Positions 41,224-49,607 are shown, numbered from the stretch's first letter. The stretch: 64,000 nucleotides of DNA from Pandoraea thiooxydans (GCF_001931675.1 NZ_CP014839.1:1922001-1986000), one strand, 5' to 3'. A program made the numbers and translations. Notes: generated from the letters alone by a model not told the origin.

Positions 41224-42795
41224 ATGAACGTCATGAGCGAGTCTTACGATTGCGTTGCAACACCGGGCGCGGCGATACCGTCGGGCTCGACCGCCGCCTC
41301 GCATCGGCTGCCGGTCAGGCTGCTGGGAATCGACACGGGCGGCGAGGCGCTCGTCTACCTGCGGCGCGACGCGCCCATCTTTGAAGCCGCGGGGCTCGCT
41401 GCACCCAAGCGCGTGGCGGTAAGCAACGGCGCGCGCCATATCGTCGCCACGCTTTACCTGGTCAGCGCCCATTGGCTCGAGGACAATGCGATCGGGCTGA
41501 GCAGCCGTGCGCGCGATCTGCTGGCAGTCGACGACGGCGATTGGGTGGAGCTCGGATATCTGCCGGCCCTCGAATCGTTCGAGCAGGTCCGTTGCAAACT
41601 CGCGGGCCAGCCGTTCGTCGCCGAGCAGCTCGTCGGGATCATGAGCGATGTCGCCGGTGGGCAATACGCCGACATTCATATCGCCTCGTTTCTAGCGGCC
41701 TGCGCAGGCGGGCATTTGAATATCGGCGAGATCACCGCGCTGACCCTCGCCATGGCGCAAACCGGGCAGCGACTGCAATGGCCGACGCCGGTGGTGCTCG
41801 ATAAGCACAGCATCGGCGGAATCGCCGGCAACTGCACGACCCCGATCATCGTTGCGATCGTCAGCGCGCATGGCCTGACCATGCCCAAGACGTCGTCGCG
41901 CGCAATCACGTCGCCGGCCGGCACGGCCGACACGATGCAGACCATGGCCCCCGTCGATCTCGATCTGGCGCATATGCGCCGGGTCGTCGACGAGGTCGGC
42001 GGCTGTGTGGTGTCGAGCGACGGGCTGGGTCTGTGCCCGGCCGACGAGGCATTGATCCGCATCGAGCGGTCGCTGGAACTGAGCAGCGACGCGCGATGGA
42101 TCGCCTCGATTCTGTCGAAAGCGCTGACTGCCGGGGCCACCCACGTGGTGGTCGACGTCCCGGCAGGCCAAACCGCCGCGATTCGTTCGCGCGAAGCCGC
42201 CGTGCGGTTGATCGCTCAACTCGGCGCGGTCGGCGGTGCGCTTGGAATGCAAATCCTCCCGCAGATTGCCGACGGCAGCCAGCCTGGCGCACGGGGTATC
42301 GGGCCCGCGCTGGAGGCCCGCGACGTCCTGTCGGTGTTGCAAGGCGAGCCGGATGCACCGGTCGGTTTGACCGAGCGCGCCGTGGAGATTGCCGGCACGC
42401 TGCTCGAACTCGGCGGCAGGGCGGTGGTCGGCGAGGGTGCCGGCCTGGCCCGCAAAACGCTGGAGGCCGGTCTGGCCTGGCAACAGTTCCAGCGCATCTG
42501 CAATGCGCAGGGCGGCATGCGTGAGCCGCGTTGCGGCCGGTATTCCCATACCGTGAGTGCCGCCCATGCCGGGCACGTTTCCCACGTCGACAACCGCTGC
42601 CTGAACCGCATTGCCAGAATGGCCGGCGCGCCGGGCGCGCCGGGCGCCGGCATGACCTTCGTGGCGCCGCTGGGCACGCAGGTGGCCGCGGGCGACCCGC
42701 TGTTCACGATTTACGCGCAAAGCGCGGGGGAATTGTCACATGCGCTGGCCTATGCTCAGCAGCATCCTCAGGTCATTGTCATCGAGGCGATCTGA
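41224..42795 (+). CDS. AMP phosphorylase / thymidine phosphorylase family protein
   Basis: 523 residues. The family splits nucleosides, or NMPs in the archaeal AMP-phosphorylase group, using phosphate. The core shows DKHSIGGIAGNCTTPIIVAI and the signature SSRAITSPAGTADTMQTM, plus an N-terminal extension (about residues 25-105) characteristic of the long AMP-phosphorylase-like group rather than 440-residue DeoA. Which substrate is used is open. Two start codons (41224, 41233) are possible; no strong ribosome-binding site. Next gene is phaB, 50 nt on. Confidence 0.87.
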   Translation: MNVMSESYDCVATPGAAIPSGSTAASHRLPVRLLGIDTGGEALVYLRRDAPIFEAAGLAAPKRVAVSNGARHIVATLYLVSAHWLEDNAIGLSSRARDLLAVDDGDWVELGYLPALESFEQVRCKLAGQPFVAEQLVGIMSDVAGGQYADIHIASFLAACAGGHLNIGEITALTLAMAQTGQRLQWPTPVVLDKHSIGGIAGNCTTPIIVAIVSAHGLTMPKTSSRAITSPAGTADTMQTMAPVDLDLAHMRRVVDEVGGCVVSSDGLGLCPADEALIRIERSLELSSDARWIASILSKALTAGATHVVVDVPAGQTAAIRSREAAVRLIAQLGAVGGALGMQILPQIADGSQPGARGIGPALEARDVLSVLQGEPDAPVGLTERAVEIAGTLLELGGRAVVGEGAGLARKTLEAGLAWQQFQRICNAQGGMREPRCGRYSHTVSAAHAGHVSHVDNRCLNRIARMAGAPGAPGAGMTFVAPLGTQVAAGDPLFTIYAQSAGELSHALAYAQQHPQVIVIEAI

Positions 42796-42845
42796 GGCGT
42801 TGCGACGACATTGCCCATATCCCTCTCATCAAGGAGCACATCATC

Positions 42846-43589
42846 ATGGTTCAACGTATCGCAGTGGTTACCGGTGGCATGGGCGGGTTGGGCGAGGCGA
42901 TCAGCCTGCGCCTGGCCGATGCCGGCATTTCGGTAGTAGTGACCTATTCGCCGCACAACACGCAGCCGGACGCGTGGCTTGCCGCCATGGAGGCCAAGGG
43001 CAAGCACTTTCGCGCCTATGAAGTCGACGTCGCCGACTATGCATCGTGCCAGCAGTGCGCGGAAAAGATCCTGGCCGAGGTCGGCGCCGTCGATATTCTG
43101 ATCAACAACGCCGGTATCACGCGCGATCTGACTGTCAAGAAAATGCAGAAACCCGATTGGGACGCGGTGCTGCGCACCAACCTGGATTCCGTATTCAATA
43201 TGAGCAAACCCTTTTGCGAGGGTATGGCGCAGCGCGGCTGGGGCCGCATCGTCAATATCTCATCGGTCAATGGCAGCCGCGGCGCCTTCGGGCAGGCCAA
43301 TTACGCGGCGGCCAAGGCGGGCATGCACGGTTTCACGAAAGCATTGGCGCTGGAGCTCGCCCGGCACGGCGTGACTGTCAATACTGTCTCGCCCGGTTAC
43401 CTGAGCACCAAAATGGTGACTGCGGTGCCGCAGGAAATTCTCGAAACGAAGATCATCCCGCAGATTCCGGTCGGCCGGCTCGGCAAGCCTGCCGAGGTCG
43501 CTGCGCTGATCGCCTTCCTGGTGTCGGACGACGCGGCATTCGTCACCGGTGCGAATCTCGCGATCAATGGCGGCATGCATATGCAATAG
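42846..43589 (+). CDS. phaB: Acetoacetyl-CoA reductase
   Basis: 247-residue short-chain dehydrogenase. It reduces acetoacetyl-CoA to (R)-3-hydroxybutyryl-CoA with NADPH, the step before PhaC. TGGMGGLG cofactor loop at the N-terminus, NNAGITRD, catalytic Ser in NISSVNGSRG and Tyr-Lys in ANYAAAKAGMHGF; ends GGMHMQ as in Cupriavidus/Burkholderia PhaB. AAGGAG before the ATG. No thiolase phaA is present in the window. Confidence 0.94.
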   Translation: MVQRIAVVTGGMGGLGEAISLRLADAGISVVVTYSPHNTQPDAWLAAMEAKGKHFRAYEVDVADYASCQQCAEKILAEVGAVDILINNAGITRDLTVKKMQKPDWDAVLRTNLDSVFNMSKPFCEGMAQRGWGRIVNISSVNGSRGAFGQANYAAAKAGMHGFTKALALELARHGVTVNTVSPGYLSTKMVTAVPQEILETKIIPQIPVGRLGKPAEVAALIAFLVSDDAAFVTGANLAINGGMHMQ

Positions 43590-43631
43590 GGTATCGACGC
43601 AAGCGCATCGCATCGCATCGGGGAATTTTTT

Positions 43632-43645
43632 TTGACTTTCATCAA
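43632..43645 (+). promoter_or_regulatory. FNR-type box TTGACTTTCATCAA upstream of the phasin gene
   Basis: Full match to TTGAY-N4-RTCAA. A TATTCT hexamer at 43667-43672 lies 21 nt downstream, giving class II spacing for a promoter of the phasin gene (start 43768). Confidence 0.8.
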
Positions 43646-43767
43646 ACGTACATGCGAATTAGCAACTATTCTGATGAGGTCAATTGAATCTGCTGCTTTT
43701 CCCACTCTTGGGCAGTCGGCCTGCTTAATCGCGTAACCGCCGTGCGGTCCACTTCAGGAGAGATATC

Positions 43768-44310
43768 ATGACTATGGATGCAAATATCGGCGTCGCGCTA
43801 TGCAAGGTCAATGCGGGCCTGGGCCTGAACGCGCGCAAGATCATGCTCGAAAATATCGAGCGTTTGCGCACGCTGCAGCTCAAGGCAGATGGAGAGTTGC
43901 TGGAGGCCACCCGCAAGGCATCCGAAGCGCTCGGCAAGGCCGACGACATCGGCGGGCTGGTCGCCTGTCAGAATCAGATCGTCAAGGATCAGCTGGCGCT
44001 GCAGAGCCAGTATTGGCGCGATATGTTCGCCACCATCAGCGAGAGCCAGGCCGCGCTGTTCGACAGCCTGAAAGACTTGTCGAGCCAGTGGCAAAAAAGC
44101 TGCGCCGAGGCGATCGGCCAGGGCAGCTTGCCCAGCAGCCAGGAAATGCCGCTGCAGAACTGGATCAAGTCAATGACCGATGCTGCCACGGCAACTTTCG
44201 ACTCGGTCTCCGACGCCACGCGCCAGGCGGTCGAAACGGCCAATGCGAATTTGCTGGCCTCGCATGCCGAAGCCAGCAAATCCGGCAATTCAAAAAGGGC
44301 GGCCAGATAG
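43768..44310 (+). CDS. Phasin (PHB granule-associated protein)
   Basis: 180 residues, mostly amphipathic helix, Ala/Gln/Ser-rich, matching the phasin_2 family: VNAGLGLNARKIMLENIERL near the start, SQYWRDMFATISESQAALFD in the middle, and a tail with MTDAATATFDSVSDATRQAV. Phasins coat PHB granules and limit their size. AGGAGA precedes the ATG. phaB is upstream; a terminator follows. Confidence 0.9.
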   Translation: MTMDANIGVALCKVNAGLGLNARKIMLENIERLRTLQLKADGELLEATRKASEALGKADDIGGLVACQNQIVKDQLALQSQYWRDMFATISESQAALFDSLKDLSSQWQKSCAEAIGQGSLPSSQEMPLQNWIKSMTDAATATFDSVSDATRQAVETANANLLASHAEASKSGNSKRAAR

Positions 44311-44416
44311 GTCGACAGCGCCGCGCCGCCGTGCCTGGCGGCGGCCGCGTGACCGCACTCTTCAGGGTTGGTCCGACTTGGGGCGCGGTCTGAAAGAGAT
44401 ACGGGGTTGGCACGTG

Positions 44417-44451
44417 CCGGCGCCGCCGTCAGGCGGGCGCCGGTTTTTTTT
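44417..44451 (+). terminator. Rho-independent terminator after the phasin gene
   Basis: Perfect 8-bp stem CCGGCGCC/GGCGCCGG (44417-44443) followed by eight T on the plus strand, about 110 nt past the phasin stop. Confidence 0.9.
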
Positions 44452-44469
44452 ATGCGCACCGGCAGGCAC

Positions 44470-44491
44470 AAAAAAGCCCGCCGAAGCGGGC
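44470..44491 (-). terminator. Rho-independent terminator (sRNA candidate and/or BON gene)
   Basis: GCCCGC/GCGGGC stem with UUCG-type loop on the minus strand, followed by six T. Positioned after the BON-domain gene and at the end of the predicted small RNA. Confidence 0.9.
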
Positions 44492-44546
44492 AAGACTACC
44501 GTCGTCATCTGCACAGGAGCGGGGCGATGCACCCAATGCAGAAGAC
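44470..44546 (-). ncRNA. Predicted FNR-activated small RNA (~77 nt)
   Basis: Minus strand. A perfect FNR box (44581-44594) is followed 22 nt later by TATCCT (44558-44553), so the box centre lies at -41.5 from a start near 44546. The transcript would fold a TCTGCA/TGCAGA stem (44537-44542 with 44508-44513) enclosing a small GGG/CCC hairpin and an unpaired CGCTCCT, then end in a GCCCGC-TTCG-GCGGGC hairpin plus six T (44491-44470). No ORF with a ribosome-binding site is inside. Alternatively the terminator serves only the BON gene, whose stop is 130 nt upstream; both could be true. Inferred, not shown. Confidence 0.6.
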
Positions 44547-44580
44547 CGTTTCAGGATAGAGCGCTAGCCGGTCAATATTT

Positions 44581-44594
44581 TTGACATTCGTCAA
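44581..44594 (-). promoter_or_regulatory. FNR-type box (minus strand TTGACGAATGTCAA)
   Basis: Full match to TTGAY-N4-RTCAA on both strands. It lies between convergent genes, so no protein gene starts from it. Class II -10 TATCCT exists only on the minus strand, pointing to the small RNA candidate. The plus-strand side has no -10-like hexamer. Confidence 0.8.
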
Positions 44595-44622
44595 TGGAAT
44601 GACACGAGGGGGCTCGTGCGGC

Positions 44623-45276
44623 TCACTCCAGCACCAGGTGATCGATGACCGCCGTGACGCCCGGCGAGCCCCAGGCGACGCCCTTGGCAGCTTCGCGTTC
44701 GGCCGCCGACTGGACTTTGCCCGATAACGTGACAGTGCCTTCGTTGACCGACACGACGATTTGCCTGGCTTCCCGGTGAGCGCGCCGCTCGAAGGCCGCA
44801 TGAATTTTCTGCTGCAAGTCGGACGGCGCCACATAGGACTTGAGCGTGACCATGTTGCTCACGCCGTTGACGCCCTTGAGGTAGCGCACCGCGCGCTCGG
44901 CCGCGGCCCGCTGGTAGGCCCAGTCGACCTGTCCGGACAGTGTCACCCAGCCGTTGTCGACGTTGATCTTGATACGTTCGTCCGGCACGTTGGTATGCCA
45001 GGCCAGTGCATCGACCGCCGCCTTGGCGATATCGGCGTCGGCGCGCACGTGGGAAATCGGCAGCTTCACGTCGATTTCGTTGGCGACCGCCTTGACGCCG
45101 GCCACGCGCTCGGCCGCACGCTCGGCCGCGTGCTTTTCGGCAAAGCTGTTCACGTGCCCGGTCAGCATGGCCACGCTTTGATTGACTTCGACGCCGATCT
45201 GTTTTGCGTCGATCGCAGGATCCCAGTCGATCTCGTCGCGAACCTCCTGGCGCAATTGTGCATCGCTTTTCATCAT
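44623..45276 (-). CDS. Three-BON-domain protein (paralogue)
   Basis: 217 residues beginning MMKSDAQLRQEVRDEIDWDP, with three BON repeats (VEVNQSVAMLTGHVNSFAEK, INVDNGWVTLSGQVDWAYQR, VSVNEGTVTLSGKVQSAAER). Clearly related to the product of 40276-40926 across the whole length. GGAG is 7 nt from the ATG at 45276. Own FNR box with TATATT -10 upstream. Cytosolic; function unknown. Confidence 0.9.
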   Translation of the reverse strand: MMKSDAQLRQEVRDEIDWDPAIDAKQIGVEVNQSVAMLTGHVNSFAEKHAAERAAERVAGVKAVANEIDVKLPISHVRADADIAKAAVDALAWHTNVPDERIKINVDNGWVTLSGQVDWAYQRAAAERAVRYLKGVNGVSNMVTLKSYVAPSDLQQKIHAAFERRAHREARQIVVSVNEGTVTLSGKVQSAAEREAAKGVAWGSPGVTAVIDHLVLE

Positions 45277-45349
45277 GATCACTCTCCGTTGGGCAATACG
45301 TCCATATCAACGCATTTGCCCAATATATGCGCGGCGCGCGGCAAGCGGT

Positions 45350-45363
45350 TTGATGCACGTCAA
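45350..45363 (-). promoter_or_regulatory. FNR-type box TTGATGCACGTCAA for the BON gene
   Basis: Full match. On the minus strand TATATT (45327-45322) begins 22 nt after the box, exact class II spacing, with a start near 45315 and the BON gene ATG at 45276. Confidence 0.88.
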
Positions 45364-45414
45364 GCCCCTCGACGCGGGCGGCTACGAAGCTCCGGGGCAA
45401 CTTGTCGGCGGGCA

Positions 45415-45428
45415 TTGACTATGATCAA
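45415..45428 (+). promoter_or_regulatory. FNR-type box TTGACTATGATCAA for the DUF1488-adh unit
   Basis: Full match. GATAAT (45451-45456) begins 22 nt after the box, exact class II spacing; predicted start near 45457-45463, CDS at 45505. Confidence 0.88.
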
Positions 45429-45504
45429 AAGAGGCGGCAACCGCGCGGCCGATAATCTGCTGGCGAGCGGTTGATTGCCATTTCCGCCGTCAACCGGAGG
45501 GTAT

Positions 45505-45804
45505 ATGAAGATTCAGTTTCCACCGGACGAGCCGACCTACAACTGCGAAGACATGACCATCGAGTTTGTCGCCAAGGTCGACGGCCACCCGGTGACATGC
45601 GCGGTCACCGCCGAAGCGCTCGAAGACCACTTCGGGGCGGCTTCGATGCGCGTCGACGATCTGCTGCAGGCATTTCACGGCGGGCGCGCACGCATCGACG
45701 ATCTCGCGCGACACTACCTTGCGATGGACGTCGGCGCGCCGGTCATCCTGCGCAGCGGGCATTTCCGCTGGAAGAATGCCCAGCCGCGCGAGCGCGACGC
45801 CTGA
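45505..45804 (+). CDS. DUF1488 family protein
   Basis: 99 residues: MKIQFPPDEPTYNCEDMTIE, FVAKVDGHPVTCAVTAEALE then DHFGAASMRVDDLLQAF, a typical DUF1488 layout. Small soluble protein of unknown function. GGAGG precedes the ATG. The alcohol dehydrogenase gene follows 18 nt later, so they share the FNR-box promoter. Confidence 0.85.
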   Translation: MKIQFPPDEPTYNCEDMTIEFVAKVDGHPVTCAVTAEALEDHFGAASMRVDDLLQAFHGGRARIDDLARHYLAMDVGAPVILRSGHFRWKNAQPRERDA

Positions 45805-45822
45805 ACTCGTACGGAGAGGATC

Positions 45823-46809
45823 ATGCTGGCGATGCTGTTCGACGGCCGCAGCCCGGTGCTGCGCCTGACCGAATTGAGCGATCCGCGGCCCGGCACCGGG
45901 CAACTGCTGCTGGACGTGCGTGCCTGCGGCGTTTGCCGCACCGATTTGCACATTGTCGATGGCGAACTGAATCACCCGAAGCTGCCGCTGATCCCTGGGC
46001 ACGAGGTGGTCGGCACGGTGGCCGGCATCGGCCAGGGCGTGAGCGGCTTCGAGCTCGGCGACCGCGTCGGCGTGCCGTGGCTGGCTCATACCTGCGGCCA
46101 TTGCCGCTATTGCCTGAGCGGCGCGGAAAACCTTTGCGACCATGCCGAATTCACCGGCTATACCGTCAATGGCGGTTATGCGACCCGCGCGGTGGCCGAC
46201 GCGCGATACTGCTTTCACTTGCCGCAGCGCTACACCGATCTGACGGCCGCGCCGCTGCTGTGCGCCGGCCTGATCGGTTATCGCACGTTGCGCATGGCGG
46301 GCGACGCGCGCAACGTTGGACTCTACGGCTTCGGTGCGGCCGCGCATATCGTCGCTCAAATTGCCCGGCACGAGGGGCGTCAGGTATTCGCCTTTACGCG
46401 CCCCGGCGACGGTGCCGCGCAGGCGCTGGCACGGCGCCTGGGCGCAGTATGGGCCGGCGGCAGTGACCAGCCGCCCCCGGAGGCGCTCGACGCGGCCTTG
46501 CTGTTCGCGCCGGTCGGCGCGCTGGTGCCGCTCGCGCTCGGTCACGTCAGAAAGGGCGGCATCGTCGTGTGCGGCGGCATCCACATGAGCGATATTCCTG
46601 CGTTTGCCTATGAACGTCTGTGGGGCGAGCGGCGCATTTGCTCGGTGGCCAACCTGACCCGCACCGACGGTATCGCGCTGATGCGCCTGGCCGCTCAGAT
46701 ACCGCTCGAGATCGAGGCAACCGGGTATGCATTGGAGCTCGCCAACGAAGCGCTGAACGATCTGCGCGCGGGGCGCATCACCGGCGCCGCGGTGCTGCAA
46801 ATGCCATGA
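45823..46809 (+). CDS. Zinc-dependent alcohol dehydrogenase family protein
   Basis: 328 residues. Catalytic zinc ligands in ACGVCRTDLHI and PGHEVVGTV; structural zinc cysteines in CGHCRYCLSGAENLC; a degenerate nucleotide loop YGFGAAAHIVAQIA. Belongs to the zinc-binding ADH subgroup (TIGR02822-like). It probably regenerates NAD(P)+ by reducing an aldehyde under low oxygen, an inference from context. Confidence 0.9.
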   Translation: MLAMLFDGRSPVLRLTELSDPRPGTGQLLLDVRACGVCRTDLHIVDGELNHPKLPLIPGHEVVGTVAGIGQGVSGFELGDRVGVPWLAHTCGHCRYCLSGAENLCDHAEFTGYTVNGGYATRAVADARYCFHLPQRYTDLTAAPLLCAGLIGYRTLRMAGDARNVGLYGFGAAAHIVAQIARHEGRQVFAFTRPGDGAAQALARRLGAVWAGGSDQPPPEALDAALLFAPVGALVPLALGHVRKGGIVVCGGIHMSDIPAFAYERLWGERRICSVANLTRTDGIALMRLAAQIPLEIEATGYALELANEALNDLRAGRITGAAVLQMP

Positions 46810-46876
46810 GCCGACATGCCGGCGCGCCAGCGGGCATGCCGCGCCAGCGTGTTGAATACGGTTGAAATTACTGCGC

Positions 46877-46890
46877 TTGACGCAGATCAT
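46877..46890 (+). promoter_or_regulatory. FNR-type box TTGACGCAGATCAT upstream of a usp gene
   Basis: Nine of ten half-site positions. GATCAT (46912-46917) lies about 21 nt downstream; CDS begins at 46969. Confidence 0.75.
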
Positions 46891-46968
46891 GGCAAACCTG
46901 GCGGCTTCGGCGATCATTCATCACAAGGGCGAATTTCCGCCCGGTCAGTCCAAGCCACGAGAGCTGCC

Positions 46969-47802
46969 ATGCTGTACAAAAATATTTGCGTTCATCTTGA
47001 CGACAGTCCCCATTGCCAGCAACGGCTGACCTTGGCGGCAAAACTTGCGGCGCAGCACGACGCTCGCCTCACCGGGCTCTATCTCGTGTCGCCGGTGCGA
47101 GAGGTGGTGTTCGCGGCCGACATGGCCGTGTCCGTGCCGCTCGGTGGATCCGACACCAGCCACGGGGGGCCGCACGAAATCAGCATGAAGGAACGATTCA
47201 TCGCGCAATGCGAGCGCGTCGACGTGCGTTATACCTGGAGCGCGCCCGAAGGCGTCGCCGCGCAAGCGGCGTTGCATGCGGCGCGCAACGCAGATCTGCT
47301 GATCGCACGCCAATACGACCCGGACGACGCGCATGCCGGACTCGACATGAATGCGCTCGAGACGGTGGTTTTCTCGTCGGGCGTGCCGGTGCTGATCGTC
47401 CCGACCCGGGTTACGCTGCCGGAACGCCTGGACCGCGTGCTGATTGCCTGGAACGACAGCCGTGAAGCGCGTCGCGCCGTCGCCGACGCGTTGCCGCTGC
47501 TGCTGTGCGCCTCCGAGGTAACGATCCTGGAAATCAATCGTCCCGAGACAGGCGGCGAGTCGTCGGCCGAGGCCCTGGCCGGCTTGCTGGCGTGTCACCA
47601 GATCACCGCGCAGACCCGTCGTTTCGACGAGGACACCGACAGCAGCGACGGCGTGCTGCTGCTCTCGCAAGCCGAGGAAATGGAAGCCCATCTGGTGGTC
47701 ATGGGCGCGTATGGCCACGGCCGCCTGCGCGAGTTGATGCTCGGCGGCGTCACCCGCACTATGCTGCGCTACATGACCACGCCGATCCTGATATCGCACT
47801 GA
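46969..47802 (+). CDS. Tandem universal stress protein
   Basis: 277 residues, two Usp halves; starts MLYKNICVHLDDSPHCQQRL and keeps the ATP-binding motif GAYGHGRLRELMLGGVT near the C-terminus. Similar in layout to the tandem Usp at 38889. The ATG at 46969 begins the domain; the open frame extends upstream to 46816 without homology. Own FNR box; followed by a strong terminator. Confidence 0.92.
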   Translation: MLYKNICVHLDDSPHCQQRLTLAAKLAAQHDARLTGLYLVSPVREVVFAADMAVSVPLGGSDTSHGGPHEISMKERFIAQCERVDVRYTWSAPEGVAAQAALHAARNADLLIARQYDPDDAHAGLDMNALETVVFSSGVPVLIVPTRVTLPERLDRVLIAWNDSREARRAVADALPLLLCASEVTILEINRPETGGESSAEALAGLLACHQITAQTRRFDEDTDSSDGVLLLSQAEEMEAHLVVMGAYGHGRLRELMLGGVTRTMLRYMTTPILISH

Positions 47803-47833
47803 AGGACCGACGCATCGAAATCGGGTCGCACAC

Positions 47834-47869
47834 AAAAAAATCGCCGCAGGTCTTTGCGGCGATTTTTTT
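47834..47869. terminator. Bidirectional Rho-independent terminator
   Basis: Seven A, 8-bp stem TCGCCGCA/TGCGGCGA with a 6-nt loop, seven T: functional on both strands for the convergent usp (plus) and alcohol dehydrogenase (minus) genes. Confidence 0.95.
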
Positions 47870-47899
47870 ATCCGGCGCGCAGCCTGGAAAGTGGAACCG

Positions 47900-48940
47900 T
47901 CATGGCGTGATGATCACTTTCAGCGCCTGAGTGGCGGCGGCCTGGCCGAAGGTGCGGTAGGCCTCGAGTGCTTCGTCCAGCTTGAAGCGATGGGTAATCA
48001 GCTTGAGCGGATCGAGCTTGCCGGCCTGCACGGTCTTGAGCAGCATCGGCGTGGAGGCGGTATCCACCAGACGCGTGGTGATCGCGATATTCCGATCCCA
48101 CAACTTCTCCAGGTGCAAATCCGCCTTGACGCCATGCACGCCGACATTGGCGATTACACCGCCCGCCGCGACGATTTCCTCGCACAATTGAAAGGTAGCC
48201 GGCACGCCTACCGCCTCGATCGCGGTATCGACGCCCGCGCCGCCGGTCAGGCGTTGAATTTCCTTGAGCGGATCGGTTTGATCGGGGTCGATCGTAGCGC
48301 TCGCGCCGAACCGTCGCGCCACCTCGAGCCGCGAGGTGTCGCGGTCGATCACGATCAACTGCGCCGGCGAGTAGAACTGGGCGGTCAGCAGCGCAGCCAG
48401 CCCGATCGGCCCGGCGCCGACGATTGCCACCGTGTTGCCTGGCTGCACCTTGCCGTTGAGCACGCCGCACTCGAAGCCGGTCGGCAGAATATCGCTGAGC
48501 ATGACCAGCGCTTCTTCGTCCGCGTTGGGTGGAATCCGGTAGAGGCTCGTGTCGGCGTGAGGAATGCGAACGTATTCCGCCTGCGTGCCGTCGATGCGGT
48601 TGCCGAGAATCCAGCCGCCGGTCTCGCAATGCGAATACATGCCCTTGCGGCACGCCGCGCATTTGCCGCACGACGAGATGCACGAGATCAGCACCGGGTC
48701 GCCCGGCATGAACGCCGTGACGCCGGTGCCGACCTGTTCGACGATCCCGACCCCCTCGTGTCCGAGTATGCGCCCCGGTGCGCAGGTCGGGACGTCGCCT
48801 TTGAGAATGTGCAGATCGGTGCCGCAAATGGTCGTTTTGGTGACCTTGACGATGGCGTCGGTCGCCGCGTAAAGCTCGGGGTGAGGGCGCTCTTCCAGGG
48901 CGAGTTCGCCTGGGCCTCGATAGATCAATGCTTTCATCAT
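47900..48940 (-). CDS. Zinc-dependent alcohol dehydrogenase
   Basis: 346 residues, medium-chain dehydrogenase. Catalytic zinc ligands in TICGTDLHILKG and LGHEGVGIVEQV; structural zinc CGKCAACRKGMYSHC; NAD loop VAIVGAGPIGLAALL. Close to the Adh group acting on ethanol or isopropanol-like secondary alcohols. GAGG before the ATG at 48940. A shared FNR box lies 156 bp upstream. Confidence 0.92.
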   Translation of the reverse strand: MMKALIYRGPGELALEERPHPELYAATDAIVKVTKTTICGTDLHILKGDVPTCAPGRILGHEGVGIVEQVGTGVTAFMPGDPVLISCISSCGKCAACRKGMYSHCETGGWILGNRIDGTQAEYVRIPHADTSLYRIPPNADEEALVMLSDILPTGFECGVLNGKVQPGNTVAIVGAGPIGLAALLTAQFYSPAQLIVIDRDTSRLEVARRFGASATIDPDQTDPLKEIQRLTGGAGVDTAIEAVGVPATFQLCEEIVAAGGVIANVGVHGVKADLHLEKLWDRNIAITTRLVDTASTPMLLKTVQAGKLDPLKLITHRFKLDEALEAYRTFGQAAATQALKVIITP

Positions 48941-49095
48941 AACCTCGTCCTCCCGGCTGGGAGCATGGATGCGTTGAAGGGCTTGTGTGGGCAACTACGG
49001 AAAAAGCATGGCAGGTGCAGTCGCCGGCGTTTTGACAAAACGCAAACGATAGGCAAGCGCCTTTGCCGGGGACGGCCGGGATTAATTCGCGTTAT

Positions 49096-49109
49096 TTGAC
49101 CAATGTCAT
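49096..49109 (+). promoter_or_regulatory. FNR-type box TTGACCAATGTCAT upstream of the hibernation-factor-like gene
   Basis: Nine of ten half-site positions. TATAAA (49132-49137) begins 22 nt after the box: exact class II spacing towards the plus-strand gene at 49218. The divergent adh gene (start 48940) has no -10 at that spacing. Confidence 0.83.
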
Positions 49110-49217
49110 AAGGGGCGCGATTGCGTTGCCCTATAAAGGAATCAAACAGCGATACCGAATAACTCCCGATGGAGCAAACTGGCATCGTATCCGCCCCGTC
49201 CGACCGGTCTTTCAGCC

Positions 49218-49604
49218 ATGCTCATACCTACCCAGATCATTTTTCGCAACATTCCCAGCTCGGACGCGGTCAGCGCCGAGGTGCTCAAGCAGCTCGACAA
49301 ATTGCAGCGTTCCCGCCAGGAGATCCTTGGCTGTCACGTAACCATCGAAGCGCTCGAAAAGCACCAGCATCAGGGAAGGCAGTATCAGGTCAGGGTGCAT
49401 TTGACGATGGCCAACGGCACGGCGGCCATCACGCGCGAGTATGCTGACGAAGACGCTTACGTCGCGGTGCGCGGTGTGCTCGAGGCCATTTCGCGCGACT
49501 TGACCGAAAAACGCCGGGCGCGCGTGCGCTCGCGCAGGGCGAGCCCGCGCGTTGCAGCGAGCGAGCAGGGCGATATCGCCACACTGGACATGCCTGGAGG
49601 TTGA
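49218..49604 (+). CDS. HPF/RaiA-family ribosome-associated protein
   Basis: 128 residues. The N-terminal ~100 residues match the S30AE/HPF fold: IIFRNIPSSDAVSAEVLKQL, CHVTIEALEKHQHQGRQYQV then RVHLTMANGTAAI. A basic tail (EKRRARVRSRRAS) could contact rRNA. Such factors inactivate ribosomes during dormancy. There is no C-terminal dimerisation domain of the long type. A small unknown gene follows 3 nt later. Confidence 0.85.
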   Translation: MLIPTQIIFRNIPSSDAVSAEVLKQLDKLQRSRQEILGCHVTIEALEKHQHQGRQYQVRVHLTMANGTAAITREYADEDAYVAVRGVLEAISRDLTEKRRARVRSRRASPRVAASEQGDIATLDMPGG

Positions 49605-49607
49605 CAG

